Shown here in pieces: positions 33,301 through 41,574 of a stretch of DNA of 64,000 nt. Position numbers and translations under genes: made by a program. The first letter of the stretch is position 1. Each line of letters begins with the position of its first letter. The notes beneath the pieces are model-generated. The model ran no database searches. It was not told the DNA's origin and saw only the letters and a program-made list of their open reading frames with translations. Origin of the DNA: DASXTC01 sp036505635 (lineage in GTDB: Bacteria > Acidobacteriota > Polarisedimenticolia > JACPZX01 > DASXTC01); assembly GCA_036505635.1 (NCBI GenBank), contig DASXTC010000056.1, forward strand, positions 1 through 64,000, given 5' to 3'.

Positions 33301-36300
33301 TGGAGGAGCTCGGCTCGCGGTGGACCCACGCCGCGGTGCAGCCCGGAGCCGTCGATGACTGGGAGCTGGGATTTCCGACGTCCAGCGCCCCCGGCGGGTT
33401 CTCGGGTAAGCGCGCGTGGGGGACGAACCTCGACGGCCCCTACAGCGTGGGCGCCGACGCCGCGCTGACGTCGCCACCGATCGACTTGCTCGATGCCGTC
33501 GAGCCGCGGCTGACGTTCCAGCACTTCTTCTCGATCACGGGCGGGCCACCGCCTTCCCGCAACGACGGTGGCTGGGTGGAGGCGACCACCGACGGAGGCG
33601 CCACTTGGATCCCGATCGATCCGCTTGGCGCGTACCCCGACCAGATCGACGCGGACAACCCCCACCTGGCCGACCGCGCCAGCGTCTACGCGGGAGATTC
33701 GCTCGGCTGGACCCGGGCGACGTTCGACCTCTCGTCTTACTCGGGCAACCTCATCCAGATCCGGTTTCACATCTGGCAGGACGCTGGGGAGAACAGGCCC
33801 CAGGCGGAGGGGTGGTACATCGACGACGTCGAGGTGACGGCCCAGGGGGGCTGCCACCAGGCCCGCCTGAGGCTGGACGCGGATCAGTACGGCTGCTCCT
33901 CGCGCCCGACGGCCATGCTCTCCGAGAGCGACCTGAACCTCAACCCGGCGGCGCTCGACACCGCGCGGGTGTCGGCCGCTTCCGGGACCGACCGGATCGA
34001 TCTGGTGCTGACCGAGACCGCCGTCAACAGCGGGGAGTTCCGGGGGACCCTTCCCCTGCGCTCGGGACCGGGGCCCGGAGCCCTCGCTGTGTCCGAGGGG
34101 GCGACCCTCTCGATCACCTATGCCGACCAGAACACCGGAGACGGCACGCCGGCGACCCTGACCGCCTCCGCGCTCATCGCCGATTGCACGGCGCCACCCG
34201 CCCCGACCGGAGTCACCGCGTCGGCGGATGGTCAGGGCATGGTGAGGGTCGCGTGGGAACCCGTCGACAGCGCCGTCGCCCCCGACCTGCAGGGGTACCG
34301 GATTCATTACGACAACGACGGCTCGGGGCCCACCTACCAGGGGACTGAGGCCGACCAGGGGATCTCTCCGATCCGGATGGAGGCCACCGTCGCCTCGGCC
34401 TCCCTGACTTCGCTCGGCCCGTGCTCGCACCACTTCATCACGGTCACCGCGTTCGATCGGTTCGGCAACGAAAGCCCGTTCGCCCCGGAGAGCGTCGCGG
34501 TGCCGAGCGGGTCGGCCCCCTGCGCCTCGGGGCGCCTGACGGCCGGGCCCACGTCTCCCGGCTGCCGCCAGACCTTGACGGTGTCGGTCCTGGACGCGAA
34601 TGCCGATCCCGATCCTTTTTCCGCAGGCACGGTCGCCGTCGCCGCCACCACCTCGTCCCAGCCCGGCGAGGTCATCGTCTCTCTGACCGAGACGTCTCCG
34701 GCCAGCGGTCAGTTCTCCGGGACGCTGCAGCTCGCGCCGGGGCCCCAGCAGGGCGCGCTGGTAGTGACCGAAGGGGATCGCGTCACGTTGCGGTACGAGG
34801 ACCTGGACGACGGGCGAGGGGCGACGCACGAGGCGACCGGGATGCTGACCGTGGCCGATTGCACGCCACCGGTGATCTCCAACATCAGGGTGACGAGGCG
34901 CGCGGGCAACCGCGCCCTGGCGCAGTGGGATACCAACGAGCCCGCCACGGCGACGGTGCGCTACGGATTCGACCCGTCACTCGAACTGACCGTCGCGGAT
35001 CCGCCGGGCACCGCACTCGGCACGTCGCACGCCCTCCCGCTCTCCGGTCTGAGCCCGTGCTCGACCATCTACTTTTCGATCCGCTCGGCGGACACGCGTG
35101 GCAACCTGGGCACGATGCCGGCACAGGGAGCCCCGTCGACGTTCGGCACGTACCGCGAGCAGCCCATCTACCGCGACGACTTCGAAGCGGGCGCGCCCGG
35201 CTGGCAGCACTCGGGGATGCGCCCGGGCAGCGACGAATGGGAGCTGGGTACACCGGATACGTCCGTGCCGCGCGCCCCGCACGCCGCCTTTTCCGGTTCA
35301 GCGGTCTGGGGAACCGATCTTGACGGCCGATACGATCTGGGAGCCGACATGGTGCTGGTCAGCCCGCCGCTCGACCTGACGGAGGCCGAGGCGGCCACGC
35401 TGACCTTCATGCACTGGTACGACATCACCACGGACCATCCGGGGGCGGGATGGGACGACGGCGGCTTCCTCGAGGCGAGCGTGGATGACGGAGCGACGTG
35501 GACCCACATCACGCCGCAGGGAGGATACCCGGACATCGTGGCCCCGAACCCCTACACGGCCGACGGCGCGGGAGCCTACGCGGGCTCGACCAACGGCTGG
35601 GTGCCGGCCGCCTTCACGATGGATTCCTTCGTGGGCCACGTGGTGCGCGTCCGGTTCCACCTCGTGCAGGATTTCAAGGACTTCACCATACAGCCGGGCG
35701 CGGGCTGGTACATCGACGACGTCGCTCTCAGTCTCGCCGTGGCGTGCCACGAGGGACGCATCGAGATGGACCAGAGCTCCTACGCCTGCGTCGGCCAGAC
35801 GATCCGGCTGCAGGTCTTCGACGCCGACCTGGACGTCAACGCCGCCTCCCCGGACGTCGCGACGGCGCAGGTCCGCAGCGACACCGAGCCGTCCGGGGAA
35901 GTGATCTCACTCGCCGAGACGGGTCCCTCCACGGGAATCTTCGAGGGAACCCTGTCGATCTCGACCGTCGACGCGCCCGGCATCCTTCAGGTGGGACAGG
36001 ACGACTCCATCGTCGCGTCCTACGACGACGCGGATGACGGCACGGGTCGATCTCTCCTGGTTACGGCGACGGCGGTGGTGCCCGACTGCTCGCCGCCGCT
36101 TCTCTCCGGAGTCCGCCTGATCGATTCGGAACCCTCCACCTTCCGCGTGGAATGGCAGAGCTCGGAGCCGGGGGACAGCCGCGTCCTGTTCGGCGCCGAC
36201 CCGTCCTTGAGCGACGCCGTCGTGGTGCCGGGCCTGGGGACGGCACACGACGTGACCGTGAGCGGCCTGTCCGCGTGCACCCGCTATTTCTACACGGTGG

Positions 36301-38612
36301 CTTCCGCGGACGCCGGCGGGAACCTGGGACGGGACGATCTCCTCTCCGGCCTCCGCTCCGTACTGACCGCGCGAACCGTGGTCCTCGTGGAGGAGCGCTT
36401 CGAGGCGGGAGCCCCGGGATGGCGGCACGGCGGCCAGGGGGACACGTGGGACATCTCCGTTCCAGGGGCCGCCACGACCGCGCCCACCAGCTCGTATTCC
36501 AGACCGGCCGGCGGCGTCAACTCGGAGTTCATGCTGATCTCCCCGCCGTTCGATCTGGCCGGGATCGACCACCCGAGACTCTCCTTTCTCCAGAGCTATG
36601 ATTTCGCGACCACCTTCCGCGGTGGCGACGGTGGGTGGATCGAGGCGTGGGACGGCTACCACTGGACGAGCCTCAAGCCGGACGGCGGCTATCCCGGCCT
36701 CGTCGATCTGGAGGCCGGCACGACCGGCGACCCGATCCCCGGTTTCAGCGGCCAATCCCCTCAGGGGCTGACACAGGTCCAGGTCGATCTCTCGGCTGTC
36801 GCGCGGAGCCTGGTCTCGGCCGGCGGTGGGGGCGTCACACGGATCCGGTTCCACGCCTTCGTCGAGGACGGGATCGGCCCCACCGGTGCGGGCTGGCTCC
36901 TCGACGACGTGGTGATCTCGGGGGATGCCCCGTGCCATCTGGGACGCCTGAGCTTCGGCGCCATGTCGGTCGCCTGCGCCGCGCCGGATCCCTCTCTCTC
37001 GCTGACGGACGTCGATCTGGATCTCGATCCGGCCGCCGCCGATCAGGTGACGGTGATGGTGGAATCGTCCGGGAGCTCCCAGCCGATCCCGGTCGGGCTC
37101 GTGGAGACGTCCCCCTCCAGCGGGGCCTTCGCCGGCGCCGTGCCGATCTCATTGCAGGGAGACCCCGGCACTCTGCGCGCCGCCGCCGGCGATCGAATCC
37201 TCGCGACCTACGAAGACCCCGATGACGGGACGGGCACGGCCCGCAGCGTCACCGCCACCCTGCGGGCCGCCGGGTGCGCCGGGCCGACCATCAGCCGGAT
37301 CACGATGACCCCTTCGGGTGGCGATCAGTACCTGATCCGTTGGAGCACCGATCGACCCTCCACGTCCGAGGCCCGACTCGAACCCGCCACCGGTCCGGCT
37401 CTGGTCGCCTCGGACACCCGTCTCGCCACCAGCCACCAGCTCAGGATGCGCGGCCTCGCGCCGTGCGCCGCCTACACGGTCACCCTGGCCTCGGAGGACG
37501 CCGACGGCCTTCGCGCAACCGCGGGTGGGCCCGGCGGTGGCCTCCTCGTCGAGAACACCCAGCGCGAGATCCGCTTCGCCGACGACATGGAGGGGCCCGA
37601 TCCGGGATGGACCGTCTCCGGATTCCAGATCGATTGGCAGCGAGGCGTGCCGCTCCAGGGCCCGGCCACCGCCTTCTCGGGGACAAGGGTCTTCGCCACC
37701 GATCTGAACGGAAGGTACAAAGCGGGCGCCAACGAGACGCTCACCTCGCCACCGATCGACCTGATCGGAGTGACCGGCGCGAGGCTCACCTTCTGGCACT
37801 GGTACGAGATCTTCGCCAACGATCCGCCCAACTCGCAGGACGACGCCGCCTTCGTGGAGGTGAAGGTGGCCGGCGCCTCCGAACCCGTCTACATCGAACC
37901 GATCGGTGGATACCCGGACACCTCGGACTCCGAGAGCGGCCAGCCACTGCCTGAAGGGACGACCGTCTACGCGGGGCAGACCGTCGGCTGGGAGAACGCC
38001 GTCTTCGATCTGTCCCCGTTCGACGGCAAGGTGATCACGCTACGGTTCCGGCTCTGGAACGACTACGTCGAGCTGCTCCTCAACGGAGCCACGGGCTTCG
38101 GCTGGTACCTCGACGACGTCGAGGTTTCCACGTCGCGCTACTGCCAGCCGGCCCCTTCGGCGACGTCCCTCTCCATCCAGATCCTGGATCAGGGAGGCGC
38201 GTCCTCGGGCGTCGCGATCGCGGGCTCGGGCTTCCGCACCGGCGCGATGGTCGCCCTGGGCACCGGGCTCACCGTGACATCGGCCACGGTCGTCTCTCCC
38301 AGCCGGATCGACGTTGACCTGTCGGCGGATCCCAGGGCGGGGCTCGGACCGCGGGATCTCACCGTCACGAATCCGGACGGGCAGACCGCGCTCCTGCCAG
38401 GGGCGCTGCGCGTGACCTTCAGCCCGCGAAGGGCCGACGCCGACGGCTCGGGCCGAATCGACGGCAACGACCTGGCCATCCTCGCCGGAGCCTTCGCCAG
38501 CGTCGAAGGCGAGCCCGGCTATCTCGCCGCCGCGGATCTGAATGGCGACGGTATCGTGGACGGCATCGACCTCGCGTTTCTCGCCGCGAACTTCGGCGCA
38601 GTTCTCCCGTGA
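30336..38612 (+). CDS. Giant secreted subtilase with FN3/MAM-like repeats, IPT/TIG domain and C-terminal dockerin
   Basis: 2758 residues. Order: signal peptide (1-23); propeptide-like region (30-280); S8 domain with triad Asp310 (DTGID), His347 (GHGTN) and Ser566 (GTSQAA), and oxyanion Asn460 (GNNG); beta domain; then four jelly-roll/MAM-like modules at about 982-1170, 1607-1800, 2013-2196 and 2410-2600, each ending W(Y/L)xDDV. They alternate with FN3-like domains (SWRTEHEADSEVFYG, WQSSEPGDSRVLFG) and beta modules bearing LTETxxxSGxFxGTL. An IPT/TIG-like domain (2610-2695) precedes a dockerin at about 2700-2758 with two calcium loops (DADGSGRIDGNDL and DLNGDGIVDGIDL). ATG 30336 overlaps the upstream stop. 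It should be an extracellular endopeptidase tethered through its dockerin. Confidence 0.9.
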   Translation: MRRMILLATAIAALLSSAPGLSSPPRSAGPPAKAMVKRTPQVDALLATGRLQLIEEYGDTAGPGRAATLLVRGAEEDLSMAEGSAGKGRGQHRVTDRVHLRTRAIETARPENAPRIGAGRAGRLELIQFHGPVKKEWLHKLRSAGGARPIAYIPDNAYIAWVEDPSAIESAGLPLQWREDFSTLDRLSPDLQSGPEPIAVSIQVVRAGRHDAVIEEIRSRSLAVLMEPRDVGQVTDLRVTLPAEAVPELAARAEVIWIEPFEQPDMHDERSDLVSAGLVAGGRPLGPGYLSWLESRGLSDLGARIVDITDTGIDTGGTQVTHPGLKGRVAYSVDQTGEGRLDDCAGHGTNIAGIIAGGAPGDPLLLDDDGYLLGLGMAPTLRVGATRIFLCSSTFRPAVPFTDLVSGAYERGARIGNNSWGGVGGHYNSIDAEYDALARDANRDPADGDQGYLAVFSVGNNGPSPLTITWPSSAKNVLSVGATENYRPNVSDGCGTSSGLADSVDHVLSIGSRGPTADGRFKPDLVAPGSHIQSLASGGPGYTGEGVCDPYYPPGQRLVNWSTGTSQAAAHVTGAAAIASEVYTRRYGTEPSPAMIKAMLINHAHDMGTTAQSPTNTLNRPNSSQGWGRLDLGSLVDARARVVFDQQKIFTGIGEAMTFEPLVVEDPNKPVILTLVWTDAPGTPAGWSWVNDLDLVVESDGVTYLGNVLDRGVSIPGGQADFRNNVEEVVLPAGARTVRATVEAANIAGDGVPSLFGETDQDFAFYASNVRLPESRGEIDFTVPEAFCGTKIGIRLADLGLKGFGRVTAAVESAGDREPMLLDEDPPATGLFSGVLGVAAGAPRPGDGTLQTSDAQPITAIYTEPDPQTGVVVERIATIAARCAAPAVSDVRVVSAGDQEATISWRTEHEADSEVFYGVDGARTSVKYDRLLVTEHSVHLTGLASCESYSATVSSTDAAGVVATSPAPPLRFATGPGSRGRRVIFHDDMEELGSRWTHAAVQPGAVDDWELGFPTSSAPGGFSGKRAWGTNLDGPYSVGADAALTSPPIDLLDAVEPRLTFQHFFSITGGPPPSRNDGGWVEATTDGGATWIPIDPLGAYPDQIDADNPHLADRASVYAGDSLGWTRATFDLSSYSGNLIQIRFHIWQDAGENRPQAEGWYIDDVEVTAQGGCHQARLRLDADQYGCSSRPTAMLSESDLNLNPAALDTARVSAASGTDRIDLVLTETAVNSGEFRGTLPLRSGPGPGALAVSEGATLSITYADQNTGDGTPATLTASALIADCTAPPAPTGVTASADGQGMVRVAWEPVDSAVAPDLQGYRIHYDNDGSGPTYQGTEADQGISPIRMEATVASASLTSLGPCSHHFITVTAFDRFGNESPFAPESVAVPSGSAPCASGRLTAGPTSPGCRQTLTVSVLDANADPDPFSAGTVAVAATTSSQPGEVIVSLTETSPASGQFSGTLQLAPGPQQGALVVTEGDRVTLRYEDLDDGRGATHEATGMLTVADCTPPVISNIRVTRRAGNRALAQWDTNEPATATVRYGFDPSLELTVADPPGTALGTSHALPLSGLSPCSTIYFSIRSADTRGNLGTMPAQGAPSTFGTYREQPIYRDDFEAGAPGWQHSGMRPGSDEWELGTPDTSVPRAPHAAFSGSAVWGTDLDGRYDLGADMVLVSPPLDLTEAEAATLTFMHWYDITTDHPGAGWDDGGFLEASVDDGATWTHITPQGGYPDIVAPNPYTADGAGAYAGSTNGWVPAAFTMDSFVGHVVRVRFHLVQDFKDFTIQPGAGWYIDDVALSLAVACHEGRIEMDQSSYACVGQTIRLQVFDADLDVNAASPDVATAQVRSDTEPSGEVISLAETGPSTGIFEGTLSISTVDAPGILQVGQDDSIVASYDDADDGTGRSLLVTATAVVPDCSPPLLSGVRLIDSEPSTFRVEWQSSEPGDSRVLFGADPSLSDAVVVPGLGTAHDVTVSGLSACTRYFYTVASADAGGNLGRDDLLSGLRSVLTARTVVLVEERFEAGAPGWRHGGQGDTWDISVPGAATTAPTSSYSRPAGGVNSEFMLISPPFDLAGIDHPRLSFLQSYDFATTFRGGDGGWIEAWDGYHWTSLKPDGGYPGLVDLEAGTTGDPIPGFSGQSPQGLTQVQVDLSAVARSLVSAGGGGVTRIRFHAFVEDGIGPTGAGWLLDDVVISGDAPCHLGRLSFGAMSVACAAPDPSLSLTDVDLDLDPAAADQVTVMVESSGSSQPIPVGLVETSPSSGAFAGAVPISLQGDPGTLRAAAGDRILATYEDPDDGTGTARSVTATLRAAGCAGPTISRITMTPSGGDQYLIRWSTDRPSTSEARLEPATGPALVASDTRLATSHQLRMRGLAPCAAYTVTLASEDADGLRATAGGPGGGLLVENTQREIRFADDMEGPDPGWTVSGFQIDWQRGVPLQGPATAFSGTRVFATDLNGRYKAGANETLTSPPIDLIGVTGARLTFWHWYEIFANDPPNSQDDAAFVEVKVAGASEPVYIEPIGGYPDTSDSESGQPLPEGTTVYAGQTVGWENAVFDLSPFDGKVITLRFRLWNDYVELLLNGATGFGWYLDDVEVSTSRYCQPAPSATSLSIQILDQGGASSGVAIAGSGFRTGAMVALGTGLTVTSATVVSPSRIDVDLSADPRAGLGPRDLTVTNPDGQTALLPGALRVTFSPRRADADGSGRIDGNDLAILAGAFASVEGEPGYLAAADLNGDGIVDGIDLAFLAANFGAVLP

Positions 38613-38641
38613 TCCATGTCGGGCGCGACGGCTCGTCCGTC

Positions 38642-38670
38642 TTGACAGTGGATGCGCACGCCTGCATAAT
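38642..38670 (+). promoter_or_regulatory. Strong sigma-70-type promoter for the DUF1015 operon
   Basis: TTGACA (38642-38647) and CATAAT (38665-38670) are 17 bases apart. Transcription should start near 38677, about 45 bases before the GTG at 38722, leaving room for the GAGAGG ribosome site. Confidence 0.72.
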
Positions 38671-38721
38671 GCGGCCGATCCCACGCAAGCGGAACCACGA
38701 TCCATCAGAGAGGTCGTTTCT

Positions 38722-40098
38722 GTGGCGACGGTCGCGCCCTTCCGAGGGCTGCTTTACAGCGCGTCACGGATCCCGGACCTCACCACCGTCGTCGCGCCTC
38801 CCTACGATGTGATCTCGACCGAGAAGGCCCAGGAATACCGCGCCCGCGATTCGCACAACATCGTCCACGTGGATCTGCCCGCCGGGGAGGCTCCGGGCAG
38901 GTACGCGCGTGCCGCGCAGATGCTCTCCCGATGGCGCGAGGAGGGGGTCCTCGAGCGCGACAACGCCCCGGCGCTCTACGTCACGTCGCAACGGTACTCG
39001 GTGCGAGGGATGCCCGAGAAGGTCCGATGGGGGTTCATCGGCCTGCTCCGCATCGAGGAGGAGGGCTCGGCGGTGGTGCTGCCCCACGAAAAGACGCACG
39101 ACGAGCCGCGCGCCGACCGGCTCGACCTCATCCTCGCCACGCGAGGCCAGATCTCGCCGATCTTCGTCCTGTTCTCGGATCCCCCGGGGGAGATCTCCTC
39201 CACGATCGAAGCCGTGTCGCACCGCCCCGCGGACCGGTGGGTCTCGGATGACGCCGGAGTCGACACGAGGATGTGGCGCATGGGGGACCCGGAGACGATC
39301 GGATCGATCTGCGGTGCGTTGCGCGAGCGCAAGATCTGGATCGCGGACGGACACCACCGGTACGCGGCCGCCCGCGAGGCGCGCGACAGGCTGCGCGCGG
39401 GCCAGACCGCCGCCCCGCCGGGTTCCCTGAGCTACGACTACGTGTTGGCCTACTTCAGCAACGTGGACGCCCCCGGCCTGACGATCCTCCCCTACCATCG
39501 CGTGCTGCGCGGATTGAAGCGAACGGACCTGACGCACCTTCCGCGGAAGCTGGAGACGCACTTCGATCTGAAACACTTCTCATTCGAGGGGTTCAACCAT
39601 CGCGCCGAGCAGGTACGGCGGCGGTTGCGGGAAGTCACCGACCGGGGACGGCTCGCGGTGGCCCTCTATTCCGGTGGCGCCGGCTTCATGCTCCTGCTGC
39701 TGAAGCCGGGTCAGTTGACGGGTCCCCTGCTGGCCGACCTGCCGGCGCCGCTGCGCGAGCTCGACGTCTCCGTGCTGCAGCGCGCCGTCCTCGAGGCGTC
39801 GCTCGGGTTCACACCCGGGGCTCAGCGGGAGGGGACCTCGCTGCGCTACACGGAGGACGTGGAGCGGGCCATGAGCTGGGTCGATGCCGGAGAGGGGCAG
39901 GCGGCCTTCCTTCTCAACCCGCCGCGCCGCCACCAGATGCTCGAGGCGGCCGAGGCGGGGCTCCGGATGCCCCAGAAGTCCACCTATTTCTACCCGAAGG
40001 TCCTGACGGGGCTCGTCATCAACGCGTTCGATCCCGCGGAGGAGGTCCACTCCGTCGCGCAGGGGTCCTCGCACGCACCCACGGCGGCCAAGGGGTGA
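38722..40098 (+). CDS. DUF1015 family protein
   Basis: A 458-residue cytoplasmic protein of the conserved DUF1015 family: ATVAPFRGLLYS, VAPPYDVIS, the characteristic WIADGHHRYAAA, and YDYVLAYFSN. Biochemical role is not established; members are often near serine-metabolism genes, which here lie about 23 kb away. GTG 38722 follows GAGAGG and begins at the conserved VATVAPF. Slightly longer than the usual 410-440 residues. The nth gene follows seven bases after the stop. Confidence 0.88.
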   Translation: MATVAPFRGLLYSASRIPDLTTVVAPPYDVISTEKAQEYRARDSHNIVHVDLPAGEAPGRYARAAQMLSRWREEGVLERDNAPALYVTSQRYSVRGMPEKVRWGFIGLLRIEEEGSAVVLPHEKTHDEPRADRLDLILATRGQISPIFVLFSDPPGEISSTIEAVSHRPADRWVSDDAGVDTRMWRMGDPETIGSICGALRERKIWIADGHHRYAAAREARDRLRAGQTAAPPGSLSYDYVLAYFSNVDAPGLTILPYHRVLRGLKRTDLTHLPRKLETHFDLKHFSFEGFNHRAEQVRRRLREVTDRGRLAVALYSGGAGFMLLLLKPGQLTGPLLADLPAPLRELDVSVLQRAVLEASLGFTPGAQREGTSLRYTEDVERAMSWVDAGEGQAAFLLNPPRRHQMLEAAEAGLRMPQKSTYFYPKVLTGLVINAFDPAEEVHSVAQGSSHAPTAAKG

Positions 40099-40105
40099 TG
40101 CGCCG

Positions 40106-40777
40106 ATGATTACGCAGGCGCATCCCGGACGGCGTCAGGCCGCGACGGAGAGGCCGCGCGTACGGAAGATCCTCACGCTGCTCGCCCGCCAGTACCCCGA
40201 GCCCCGGTGCGCCCTGCGATTTTCCGACCCCCTCGAGCTCCTGGTGGCCACAATCCTCTCGGCCCAGTGCACCGACGTGCGGGTCAACCAGGTCACGAAG
40301 GAACTCTTCGTGAAGTACAGGACGGCCGGTGACTACGCGACGGCTCCACCGGGTCAACTGGAGGCCGACATCCGCTCCACTGGGTTCTACCGCAACAAGG
40401 CGCGCGCCATCCGGGCCTGCTGCGCGGCCCTGGAGAAGCAGCACGGCGGGCGGGTGCCGCGGACGATGGAGGATCTGGTCGAGCTCCCAGGAGTGGGGCG
40501 CAAGACGGCCAACCTCGTGCTCGCCGAAGCGTTCGACATCCCCGGCATCGTGGTCGACACGCATGTCTCCCGTCTGTCGCAGCGGCTGGGATTGACCTCG
40601 AAGACCGATCCGGAGAAGATAGAGCAGGATCTCGTCAGGATCATCCCGAAGGATCAGTGGAACGGCTTCTCGCTGAGGCTGATCCTTCATGGCCGCGCGG
40701 TCTGCAAGGCGCGCAAACCCGACTGCGACGCCTGCCCTCTCGTGCCTTGCTGTCCCACCGGTCTCTCGCGGGTCTGA
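40106..40777 (+). CDS. nth: Endonuclease III (DNA glycosylase/AP lyase)
   Basis: A 223-residue base-excision repair enzyme for oxidised pyrimidines. It has LLVATILSAQCTDVRVN, the HhH motif LPGVGRKTANLVL containing the catalytic Lys, the catalytic Asp in VVDTHVSRL, and the [4Fe-4S] ligands in CKARKPDCDACPLVPCC. Length and motif order are those of the family. It follows DUF1015 in the same transcript. Confidence 0.95.
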   Translation: MITQAHPGRRQAATERPRVRKILTLLARQYPEPRCALRFSDPLELLVATILSAQCTDVRVNQVTKELFVKYRTAGDYATAPPGQLEADIRSTGFYRNKARAIRACCAALEKQHGGRVPRTMEDLVELPGVGRKTANLVLAEAFDIPGIVVDTHVSRLSQRLGLTSKTDPEKIEQDLVRIIPKDQWNGFSLRLILHGRAVCKARKPDCDACPLVPCCPTGLSRV

Positions 40778-40793
40778 ATCTCGAAGCCTCGCC

Positions 40794-40823
40794 TTGACTC
40801 ACACCCGCGCCGGAAGCTAGTCT
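40794..40823 (+). promoter_or_regulatory. Promoter for the small Cys/His-rich gene, leaderless
   Basis: TTGACT (40794-40799) and TAGTCT (40818-40823) are 18 bases apart. The ATG begins at 40830, seven bases after the -10, so the transcript probably starts at the A of the ATG. No ribosome site is present. Confidence 0.55.
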
Positions 40824-40829
40824 GCGGCC

Positions 40830-41063
40830 ATGCCTGAACCGGGACGCGATCACTGCTCGTTCCTCAGCAGCTACGGCGGCGTCTACCGGTGCCAGGATCC
40901 CGTCTACTTCATGGGGTTCTGCGACTTTCACTACGGATGCTACGAACGCCACGAGATCAACGAGCTGGGCCACATCTCCGACAAGCTCGACGATCAGGTG
41001 CGCCGCAGGGAGATCAACTTCCACGGCCTCGAGATCCCTCAGGACCTCAAGCCTTCGTTCTGA
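40830..41063 (+). CDS. Small Cys/His-rich protein, possible zinc-binding
   Basis: A 77-residue protein with no signal peptide. Residues 9-37 carry Cys and His in HCSFL, YRCQD, FCDFHYGCY and ERHE, which could bind a metal ion, followed by a charged helix (LDDQVRRREINF). Coding character is supported by its own promoter and by codon use like its neighbours. No family recognised; a short DNA- or protein-binding role is only a guess. Confidence 0.6.
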   Translation: MPEPGRDHCSFLSSYGGVYRCQDPVYFMGFCDFHYGCYERHEINELGHISDKLDDQVRRREINFHGLEIPQDLKPSF

Positions 41064-41073
41064 GGCTTGGCGG

Positions 41074-41574
41074 CTACGGACCGGCCGGTCCATCCTCGAT
41101 TGCGTCCTCGAGACCCTCGATCAGAGTCTCGTGCGCCCCAATGGATCGGATCGAGCGGACGGCGGCGGCGAGGTTGAAGAGGAGTGCCGCGAGCGCCGCA
41201 CCGTGGTGGACCCAGGCGGGAAGCTTCCGCGTGTGGCTTCCGCCCCCCAGGATCACCGCGGCCATCAACGTCACGATCGCCAGGCCGAGAGGCAGCGCGA
41301 GGCCGCGTCTGAGACGGGCCGCCTCCTCCAGACGTCCCATCAGATCGGCGTGCCGGCCGACCGCCTCCCTCATGCTGGCGCCGACTCCGGCGAAGTAGAA
41401 AAGGGTCATGGAGTGCGCGAAGACGATGATCAGCGCGGAGATGAACCCGAACGGGATGTGCCTCGCCAGGCCGAGGTACCCGTACGTGGAGGCGTAGCCC
41501 ATCGCCATGGACGCAATCATCAGCAGGGCGCACGCCGCCTGCAGTATCACCAGCGCCCGGCCCCCCGCCGTCAC
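41074..41574 (-). CDS. Four-helix membrane protein of unknown function
   Basis: A 166-residue protein with four transmembrane helices (about 7-27, 42-64, 93-112 and 122-142) and a soluble stretch between helices 2 and 3 (ASMREAVGRHADLMGRLEEAAR). His residues in HIPFG, AHSM and VHHG could bind haem, but there is no family evidence. GTG 41574 overlaps the upstream stop (GTGA). It is the last gene of the nuo/mob operon. Confidence 0.65.
   Translation of the reverse strand: MTAGGRALVILQAACALLMIASMAMGYASTYGYLGLARHIPFGFISALIIVFAHSMTLFYFAGVGASMREAVGRHADLMGRLEEAARLRRGLALPLGLAIVTLMAAVILGGGSHTRKLPAWVHHGAALAALLFNLAAAVRSIRSIGAHETLIEGLEDAIEDGPAGP

Noticed and set aside
31590..34829. 1079-codon open frame on the minus strand
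   Set aside because: Lies entirely inside the subtilase gene in the antisense direction; low-complexity Arg/Gly/Val composition typical of GC-rich shadows, no domain.
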